This document shows positions 23,950 to 29,022 of a stretch of 29,022 nucleotides of DNA, in pieces. The position numbers were made by a program, and so were the translations under genes. The notes under the pieces were generated by a model. That model was not told the origin of the DNA. It saw only the letters and a list, made by a program, of their open reading frames with translations, and did no database searches. How positions within the stretch are numbered: position 1 is the first letter of the stretch; every line of letters begins with the position of its first letter. The DNA comes from UBA1738 sp964388835 (GTDB lineage Bacteria; Bacillota; Clostridia; UBA1381): positions 1-29,022 of the forward strand of contig CAYMBZ010000014.1 in assembly GCA_964388835.1 (NCBI GenBank), in the 5' to 3' direction.

Positions 23950-24783
23950 ATGGAGCATATAATTCATACATTTAAGGATACTGTCATACTGTTGCCGTTC
24001 CTGTTTTTGGTGTATCTTTTGATTGAATATTTGGAGCATAAAAATAATTGCTTTATGTATCATCTGTTTGAAAGAACCAAAAAACTCGGGCCGGCACTTG
24101 GTGCGCTTTTGGGAACTGTTCCCCAGTGCGGATTTTCTGTAATTGCTTCCGAACTTTACGCCAAAAGGCAGATAAGCGTGGGAACGCTGATTGCTATATT
24201 TTTGGCAACTTCGGATGAAGCGATTCCACTTATGCTGGCTCATCCCGACAGGATTTCCGAGCTGGGAGCATTGATTTTGATAAAATTTGTCATTGCGGCA
24301 TTTTTCGGATTTGTGATAGATTTTGCTGTGAAAACGGGAATTGAAACGCATGAAACGCATGACCACAATCACTTTCACGGGAATTGCGAAAGCTGTGAGG
24401 GCGGAATTTTAAAATCGGCTGTTGTTCATGCGGTGAAAATTTTTGTGTACATATTTGTCGTAAATCTAATATTGGGCTTTGCGGCGGAGGCGATTTCGCC
24501 TTTTATGCAATTTGTTTCGGACAATGCGGTTTTGCAGGTATTGCTTACTTCACTTTTCGGAATCATCCCGAATTGTGCCGCATCGGTGGTTCTTACCGAA
24601 CTGTACTTGGCGGGTAATATAACTCTTGCGGCCCTTATTGGCGGTCTTTGCACCGGAGCGGGTGTGGGACTTATCGTGCTTTTTAAGCAAAACAAAAATT
24701 CAAAGCAAAATCTGGCGATTTTGACTTCGATTTATGCTATAGGCGCGGCTGTCGGCATACTTTTGCAGTTCGTGCTGAAATAA
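23950..24783 (+). CDS. ArsP_2-type putative manganese/heavy-metal transporter
   Basis: 277 residues with about eight to ten hydrophobic segments in two halves that repeat the motif LGTVPQCGFSVIASELY near residue 55 and FGIIPNCAASVVLTELY near 203. These PxCxxS-type duplications mark the ArsP_2/putative 10-TM metal exporter family (PF11449), often named putative manganese transporter. The loop between the halves is rich in metal-binding residues (HETHDHNHFHGNCESC, near residue 136), fitting a soft or divalent metal. It starts at the base after the upstream gene's stop and ends at a strong terminator. The metal is not identifiable; arsenic, manganese or another ion are possible. Confidence 0.85.
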   Translation: MEHIIHTFKDTVILLPFLFLVYLLIEYLEHKNNCFMYHLFERTKKLGPALGALLGTVPQCGFSVIASELYAKRQISVGTLIAIFLATSDEAIPLMLAHPDRISELGALILIKFVIAAFFGFVIDFAVKTGIETHETHDHNHFHGNCESCEGGILKSAVVHAVKIFVYIFVVNLILGFAAEAISPFMQFVSDNAVLQVLLTSLFGIIPNCAASVVLTELYLAGNITLAALIGGLCTGAGVGLIVLFKQNKNSKQNLAILTSIYAIGAAVGILLQFVLK

Positions 24784-24830
24784 AAAAACGGCTTTTCGAT
24801 TATTTTTGAAAAGCCGTTTTTTGTTTGTTT
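24783..24830 (+). terminator. Strong intrinsic terminator
   Basis: AAAAAACGGCTTTTC (24783-24797) pairs perfectly with GAAAAGCCGTTTTTT (24808-24822) around a ten-base loop, and further T-rich sequence follows (TTGTTTGTTTTTT). It starts at the metal-transporter stop and, being near-symmetric, marks a clean edge of the core region. Confidence 0.93.
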
Positions 24831-24937
24831 TTTAGAATGAATTTACCGAAAACGCGATAAATCAAAAATTTATTTGAAAAGTCATTAAAACCGCTTTTGG
24901 TGTTATAATAAATACAAAAACAAAAGGGAGCGTTTAC

Positions 24938-25365
24938 ATGAAAGTTATAACGGGCGAAATTATCAAAAAATTTGAAAAATATCTGTACGAGGAGGAGAGA
25001 AGCGAGAACACCACCGGGAAATATTTGCGCGATATCCGTGGCTTTTACGCTTTTGCTGGGAGTCGAGAGTTAAAAAAAGCCGACATACTTGAATACAAAA
25101 GGAGGCTCTGCGAAAAATATGCGCCCAAAAGCGTGAATTCGGCACTGTCATCGATTAATGCTTTTTTACATATATGGGTTGGTGCGAGTTTAAGGTTAAA
25201 ACACTGAAAATTCAAAAGCAGATTTTTGCAGAGAGAGAAAAGGAGCTTACAAAATCGGAATACGAACGGCTTTTGACGACGTCAAAAAGACGAAAAAATG
25301 ACAGGCTGTATTATCTTATGCAGACGATTTGCAGTACGGGTATCAGGATTTTCGATGATATATAA
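24938..25365 (+). pseudogene. Tyrosine recombinase (XerC/D-like) remnant, frameshifted and truncated
   Basis: The first frame (from the ATG at 24938, behind AAAAGGGAGCG) encodes the SAM-like core-binding domain of a phage-type integrase: a leading KKFEKYLYEEERSENTTGKYL, then RRLCEKYAPKSVNSALSSIN. At about 25171 one base is missing (CATATATGGG where CAT-TAT-ATG-GG is expected) and the reading continues in another frame from 25174 through KELTKSEYERLL and MQTICSTGIRI, the start of the catalytic domain. After about 25351 similarity stops abruptly, before the catalytic R-H-R-Y residues beyond the first Arg. It is therefore inactive. A TATAAT at 24904 may be the former -10. It may have been a stand-alone chromosomal integrase or the integrase of a lost element. 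Confidence 0.85.
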
Positions 25366-25533
25366 TGTAAAGGGTGATGAGCAGAAATGCTTATTAACCT
25401 AATACAATATATATGGCTACGGCTCATTTGCGATAATTTGAAAAGTGGTTATATATAAACAAGGCGGTGATAACCCAAAGCTTGAAATCATAACCACAAA
25501 TTTATTTTATCACGAATGGAGGACGAAAACAAG
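25366..25533. repeat. Gene-free leader with inverted repeat ahead of the TnpV-type gene
   Basis: No gene is seen here. GTGGTTAT (25445-25452) and ATAACCAC (25490-25497) are perfect eight-base inverted arms with 37 bases between; the interior also holds GATAACCC. It could be an operator, a folded leader RNA or an element end. I found no convincing -35/-10 pair. Confidence 0.45.
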
Positions 25534-25917
25534 ATGAAAGAGAAATTTATTGAAAACGGCGTTGAGTATGTAAGGCAAGGATATTATTACATACCAAATC
25601 GGACAGTGTCCGATGAAACGGAATATCAAATCGGAAAATACGGAAGTTTAAGAAGAACATTTTTGAAAGAGCATCATAATTGGCTGTATTCTGCAATGCT
25701 TTTGCAAGGAACTTTATTAAAGCACCTTGCGGAGATAGATGAAACTTGTCATAATTGCCTTAAAGATATGGTGTCAAAAATGGCTGAGCAAGAAAGTGTT
25801 ACCGAACAATTAAAAGCAACAAATCAAATGTTGTGGGTACAGAAAATGAATTCAATAAAAAATCGGGCGGCAGAATTTATATTGAAAGAATATGTGTACG
25901 GAGGTTTTGACAAATGA
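25534..25917 (+). CDS. TnpV-type transposon-encoded protein
   Basis: Start at the ATG at 25534, 11 bases after GGAGGA; the in-frame ATG at 25516 overlaps that site and was rejected. 127 residues. The pattern YQIGKYGSLRRTFLKEH, LLQGTLLKHLAEIDE and QLKATNQMLWVQKMNSIKNRAAEF matches the small TnpV proteins carried by Tn4451/Tn4453-like mobilisable elements and many clostridial conjugative elements. Their function is not well defined; a role in excision or regulation has been guessed. No serine recombinase TnpX is present in the window. The stop overlaps the next start (ATGA), tying it to the cassette downstream. Confidence 0.82.
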   Translation: MKEKFIENGVEYVRQGYYYIPNRTVSDETEYQIGKYGSLRRTFLKEHHNWLYSAMLLQGTLLKHLAEIDETCHNCLKDMVSKMAEQESVTEQLKATNQMLWVQKMNSIKNRAAEFILKEYVYGGFDK

Positions 25918-26108
25918 AGAAAATATCCATATTTTTAATCGCTGTATCTATAATAGCAAGTGCGGTTACAACTGTAATTATGGGAATGTTGTTTATGATA
26001 AGCATATTTCTTCCACCCGTTGTAACCATTGTTTTGCTATTTTTGCTGATACCTTATGCACTTATCTGTGCGATATACGGATTTAAGATTGTGAGGAATA
26101 AAAGATGA
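25914..26108 (+). CDS. Small two-helix membrane protein
   Basis: 64 residues, preceded by a good ribosome site (GGAGG seven to eleven bases ahead) and overlapping the TnpV gene and the next gene by four bases each (ATGA at both ends). Two hydrophobic segments are visible, about residues 5-30 and 34-58, with a Pro-Pro turn between and a basic tail (KIVRNKR), predicting an inside-facing C-terminus. I do not recognise the family. Translational coupling on both sides argues that it is a true gene. Confidence 0.7.
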   Translation: MKKISIFLIAVSIIASAVTTVIMGMLFMISIFLPPVVTIVLLFLLIPYALICAIYGFKIVRNKR

Positions 26109-26785
26109 ATGTAACAATAATCAGAGCAACAAAACGAAATAACAGCAGTACATATAACGGAGCAAAATATCTTGTTTCCAAACTTGATAATGCGGAGAAT
26201 GTTTTTGAATTTACTTTACCCGATGATATGCCGCATATTTGTCACGGTTGCTATGCGTGCCTTAACGGTAACGAGGATAAATGCGGAGCTTATGAGTATT
26301 TGAAACCGATAAACGAAGCGTTTGCAAAGTCGGATTTAATTATATTTTGCGCGCCTGTTTGGTGTTTTCACGCACCGGGGCAAATAAAATCGTTTTTGGA
26401 TCATTACAGCTTTCGTTGGTTGGTTCATCGTCCGAATTTTGATATGCAGAATAAACAAGCGGTCATTATATCAACGGCGGGTGGCGGAGGTTTGAAGTCG
26501 GCGGCAAAGGACATAAAGGACAGTATGGATTATTGGGGAGTTGCAAGGACGCATATTGTCACACAGTCCGTTTGGGGATATTTTTGGAACGATATGCCCG
26601 AAAAATTCAAAAATGAGTTTACAAAGAAGCTATATAAAACCGCAAGAAAAGTGATGAAATATGAAAAAAATCTCACACCTTCGCTTAAAGTCAGATTTCT
26701 GTTTGAGATGTTTAAAAATCTGCACCTAAAAGGTAAAATGTGGGAGATAGATAACAAATATTGGAAGGAAAAAATTTATGAGTAA
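26105..26785 (+). CDS. Flavodoxin-fold NAD(P)H-dependent oxidoreductase
   Basis: 226 residues. The start MNVTIIRATKRNNSSTYNGAKYLV is a flavodoxin-like beta1-loop (flavin phosphate binding), followed by CHGCYACLNGNEDKCG (near residue 46), typical of iron-sulfur flavoprotein/FMN-reductase relatives, and the substrate-side loop FCAPVWCFHAPGQIKSFLDH near 80, with STAGGGGLKSA near 122. Such proteins reduce quinones, nitro compounds or iron centres using FMN and NAD(P)H. Only one end of the Cys pattern for a 4Fe-4S site is present, so cluster binding is uncertain. Overlaps by four bases with the small membrane gene and eight with the hydrolase gene. Confidence 0.85.
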   Translation: MNVTIIRATKRNNSSTYNGAKYLVSKLDNAENVFEFTLPDDMPHICHGCYACLNGNEDKCGAYEYLKPINEAFAKSDLIIFCAPVWCFHAPGQIKSFLDHYSFRWLVHRPNFDMQNKQAVIISTAGGGGLKSAAKDIKDSMDYWGVARTHIVTQSVWGYFWNDMPEKFKNEFTKKLYKTARKVMKYEKNLTPSLKVRFLFEMFKNLHLKGKMWEIDNKYWKEKIYE

Positions 26786-27605
26786 GTATATTAAGCTGTG
26801 GGAGTATGTCAAAGCACATTGTACGACCGATTTGACGCTGACTTTTGAGGAAATACAAAACATTTTGGGATTTGAAATCGACCATTCCTTTTTGAAATAC
26901 AAAAAGGAACTTATTACATACGGCTGTGAGGTCGGAAAAATATCAAAAAAAAATAAGACTGTGGCATTTACAAGAACTAAAAAAGCTATGCTTGTTTTAT
27001 ACATTCACGGCAAAGGCGGAAATGCAAGCGAAGCAGAGCATTACAAGCCGCTGTTCCCTGAGTGCGATGTTGTGGGTATGGAATACAAATCGGACACACC
27101 ATGGGAGGCTAAAAAAGAATTTTCAAAGGCGTTTGACGATTTATCAAAGGGCTATGAGCATATCGTTTTAATTGCAAACAGCATAGGTGCATTTTTTTCA
27201 ATGCACGCATTTTGTGAGAGAAAAATAGACAAAGCATACTTCATTTCGCCGATAGTCGATATGGAAAAGCTGATATTCGATATGATGACTTGGGCAGGTG
27301 TGACGGAAAAAGAGCTTGAAAAAGTGGGCAACATAGAAACAGACTTCGGTGAAACGCTTTCGTGGGAATATCTTTGTTACGTCAGGGAAAATCCGATTTG
27401 TTGGAATGCTCCTACCGAAATTTTATACGGCGAAAACGATAATTTAACATCGAAAAATACTGTTTCGGATTTTTGCAAAGAAAACGGTTACTCTCTGACG
27501 GTAATGAAAAACGGCGAGCATTGGTTTCATACGGCAGAACAAATGGAATTTTTGGATAATTGGATAAAGGAAAAAAATTTTCCCATACGTGAAAAACAAA
27601 TGTAA
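26778..27605 (+). CDS. Alpha/beta hydrolase with DUF7662-like N-terminal domain
   Basis: 275 residues. Residues about 1-70 (KLWEYVKAH, LTFEEIQNILGF, VAFTR) resemble the small DUF7662 module, which usually stands alone. From about 72 an alpha/beta hydrolase fold begins: VLYIHGKGGNASEAEHY (oxyanion loop), the nucleophile elbow IANSIGAFFS with Ser near 136, acid candidate GENDNLTS near 218 and the catalytic His in NGEHWFH near 245. Substrate unknown. It overlaps the flavodoxin-like gene by eight bases, and ATG follows GGAAGGAA, so it is the fourth gene of the TnpV cassette. The DUF7662 assignment is from memory of the motif and less certain than the hydrolase. Confidence 0.78.
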   Translation: MSKYIKLWEYVKAHCTTDLTLTFEEIQNILGFEIDHSFLKYKKELITYGCEVGKISKKNKTVAFTRTKKAMLVLYIHGKGGNASEAEHYKPLFPECDVVGMEYKSDTPWEAKKEFSKAFDDLSKGYEHIVLIANSIGAFFSMHAFCERKIDKAYFISPIVDMEKLIFDMMTWAGVTEKELEKVGNIETDFGETLSWEYLCYVRENPICWNAPTEILYGENDNLTSKNTVSDFCKENGYSLTVMKNGEHWFHTAEQMEFLDNWIKEKNFPIREKQM

Positions 27606-27616
27606 AAATACTGGTA

Positions 27617-27645
27617 GTGCTTTAAAATCTGACATATTAAAGCAC
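27617..27645. repeat. Perfect inverted repeat between hydrolase and AraC-type genes
   Basis: GTGCTTTAA (27617-27625) and TTAAAGCAC (27637-27645) are perfect nine-base complements with an 11-base spacer. No T-run follows, so it is more likely an operator than a terminator. It lies 31 bases before the TATAAT of the downstream regulator. Confidence 0.6.
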
Positions 27646-27676
27646 AGAATATTAGGAAAGTATTTCTTAAATCCTG

Positions 27677-27682
27677 TATAAT
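27677..27682 (+). promoter_or_regulatory. -10 element of the AraC-type regulator gene
   Basis: TATAAT 25 bases before the ATG. The -35 region (about 27652-27659, ATTAGGAAA) is poor, which suits an activator-dependent promoter. Confidence 0.5.
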
Positions 27683-27707
27683 AAGTATTGCGAAAGGAGG
27701 AAATGAT

Positions 27708-28568
27708 ATGGATTGGATTTCGGGACTACAATGTGCGCTTGACTATGTGGAAGAGCATATAACTGAAAATATCGACTATGGTGAGGTCGCAAAATGTGCG
27801 TATTCGTCGAGCTTTCATTTTCAGAGGGTTTTTGGCATTATATGCGGTTACAGCTTGGGTGACTATATCCGCTTTCGCAGGCTTTCTCTTGCAGGCAATG
27901 AACTTGCGTGCGGAAATGTGAAGGTTATTGATGTTGCACTGAAATACGGATATGAATCTCCGGAAAGTTTTTCTCGGGCGTTTGTTGCATTTCACGGGGT
28001 AACGCCGTCAGCCGCAAAGCACGGCACAAATCTTAAATCGTTTTCACGCCTTTCGGTAAAACTTATATTACACGGAGGTAAAAAAATGGATTACAGAATT
28101 GAAAACAAAGAAGCATTTGATGTGGTTTTGAGAAAAAAGCGTTTTCCGAAAGCACACGAAATCACAACGCAGGAGATTTCAAAATTTTGGGCGGAATGTT
28201 CATGTGATGGAACTATACCGACAGTTTGCAAATACATTCACGAAAACAACATTTTTAAAAATTGTATTATCGGCGTGAGCTTTGACGCTGATCCCAATAT
28301 GCCGAATAGCGATTTCCCTTACGGTATCGGTGTTCATTACAACGGAGAGAAAATCACGGAGGATTATATGTCAGATGAAACTATCCCGGCACATACCTAT
28401 GCGGTTTTCAAATGCGTAGGAAAAATGCCGGAGGCATTCCAAAAGGTGTACAAATATATCTGCACCGAATTTTTTCCGGCAAGTGAATACAAGCCCTGCG
28501 GAATAGAAATCGAGAGCTATCCGTCCGCCGACACACAAAACAGGATTATACATACGAGATTTGGATAG
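27708..28568 (+). CDS. AraC-family regulator with GyrI-like effector domain
   Basis: 286 residues behind AAAGGAGG. The N-terminal about 100 residues are the AraC double helix-turn-helix (YSSSFHFQRVFGIICGYSLG, then DVALKYGYESPESFSRAFVAFHG and VTPSAAK). The C-terminal about 155 residues (from MDYRIENKEAFDV) are a GyrI/Rob-like small-molecule binding domain ending CGIEIESYP. This is the SoxS/Rob/BltR-type arrangement in which hydrophobic drugs or metabolites bind the C-terminal domain. It may govern the oxidoreductase/hydrolase cassette next to it through the inverted repeat at 27617-27645. Its own terminator follows at 28628. Confidence 0.92.
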   Translation: MDWISGLQCALDYVEEHITENIDYGEVAKCAYSSSFHFQRVFGIICGYSLGDYIRFRRLSLAGNELACGNVKVIDVALKYGYESPESFSRAFVAFHGVTPSAAKHGTNLKSFSRLSVKLILHGGKKMDYRIENKEAFDVVLRKKRFPKAHEITTQEISKFWAECSCDGTIPTVCKYIHENNIFKNCIIGVSFDADPNMPNSDFPYGIGVHYNGEKITEDYMSDETIPAHTYAVFKCVGKMPEAFQKVYKYICTEFFPASEYKPCGIEIESYPSADTQNRIIHTRFG

Positions 28569-28627
28569 CGGTTGAAAAGAAATAGTGATTTGACTGAATA
28601 CAAATATAAAAACCAAATACAGTTTTC

Positions 28628-28662
28628 AAGAGTAATCGTAAATATGCGGTTACTCTTTTTTT
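28628..28662 (+). terminator. Intrinsic terminator after the AraC-type gene
   Basis: AAGAGTAATCG (28628-28638) pairs with CGGTTACTCTT (28647-28657), with one U-G, around an eight-base loop, followed by a run of T to 28662. Confidence 0.88.
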
Positions 28663-28694
28663 ATGCAAAATTTTAAGAAATGAGGTACAAACTT

Positions 28695-29022
28695 ATGTCA
28701 AATATCAATGAACAAATCGAAAAAACAAACGAACAAATCGAGCAGTTACAAAACAAAAAGAAAAAGCTGATGTCAAAACAGAAAGCAGAATTGCGAAAGC
28801 AACGGACAAAACGTTTAATCGAGCGAGGGTCGATTTTGGAAAGTGCCATAGGTGATGCAGAGGATTTTTCAAACGAGCAGATACAAAGTCTTTTAATCGA
28901 AATCTTATCAAGCGAGAGTGCGAGGGTAAAAATCGAGAATTTACGGGAGCATACGGCGAACGAGGGCAACGGCAATATTTTGTCCGCAATGGGAACTTTT
29001 CTTATACCATTCTCGGTTTTAC
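28695..29022 (+). CDS. DUF3847 family mobile-element protein (3' end outside window)
   Basis: Open from the ATG at 28695 (ATGAGG ahead) to the window end, 109 residues so far with no stop. Residues 1-35 are a Gln/Glu/Lys-rich coiled coil with a repeated NEQIE (SNINEQIEKTNEQIEQLQNK). The following KQRTKRLIERGSILESAIGD and NEQIQSLLIEIL match DUF3847 proteins of clostridial integrative and conjugative or mobilisable elements, which commonly lie next to MobA/MobL relaxase genes. It suggests that a mobile element continues beyond the right edge. Function of DUF3847 is unknown. Confidence 0.82.
   Translation, partial: MSNINEQIEKTNEQIEQLQNKKKKLMSKQKAELRKQRTKRLIERGSILESAIGDAEDFSNEQIQSLLIEILSSESARVKIENLREHTANEGNGNILSAMGTFLIPFSVL

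Noticed and set aside
22834..24378. 514-residue open frame on the minus strand
   Set aside because: It lies antisense across two well-recognised genes, is rich in Arg/His/Tyr/Cys with no recognisable domain, and has no ribosome site; it is a shadow of their codon usage.

Overview
The window looks like chromosomal DNA from a strictly fermentative, Gram-positive, S-layer-bearing anaerobe of the class Clostridia (Bacillota); I would not go below class. The reasons are strong AGGAGG-type ribosome binding sites, a three-module SLH surface protein, Rex with AdhE, two [FeFe] hydrogenases, an ECF transporter, and Tn4451-type and DUF3847 mobile-element genes. No rRNA, tRNA or CRISPR array was seen.

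Region 1 (1-9846) is the most interesting part. It opens inside a cobalamin riboswitch, whose 5' end lies before the window. Five same-strand genes follow: a giant SLH-anchored protein with two DUF4430-like modules, a secreted squalene-cyclase-type alpha/alpha-barrel protein, a membrane-anchored DUF4430 protein, an EcfT subunit, and one 890-residue polypeptide joining two ABC ATPases to a membrane S component. An alpha/alpha barrel plus a DUF4430 beta domain is the architecture of animal transcobalamin and intrinsic factor. I read the operon as a B12 capture-and-uptake system with a transcobalamin-like binding machine split over several surface proteins.

Region 2 (9847-15272) holds a LysR-type regulator, then rex-adhE with an APH-like kinase. 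A Rex-box palindrome overlaps the -10 of the rex promoter, so NADH/NAD+ sensing probably controls the alcohol pathway.

Region 3 (15339-20135) is a hydrogenase signalling cluster: two tandem thioredoxin-fold [2Fe-2S] proteins, a PAS-containing HydS-like [FeFe] hydrogenase, a SpoIIE/PP2C phosphatase, and a group-B-like monomeric [FeFe] hydrogenase. Adjacent reading frames nearly all touch or overlap.

Region 4 (20136-24822) contains a MATE transporter, a convergent radical SAM gene, and a divergent pair made of a methionine gamma-lyase/aluminium-resistance family protein and an ArsP_2-type metal transporter, closed by a strong terminator.

Region 5 (24823-29022) is accessory DNA: a frameshifted, truncated tyrosine recombinase, a TnpV-type gene, a tightly packed cassette (small membrane protein, flavodoxin-fold protein, alpha/beta hydrolase), an AraC/GyrI-type regulator, and the start of a DUF3847 gene that runs off the window.
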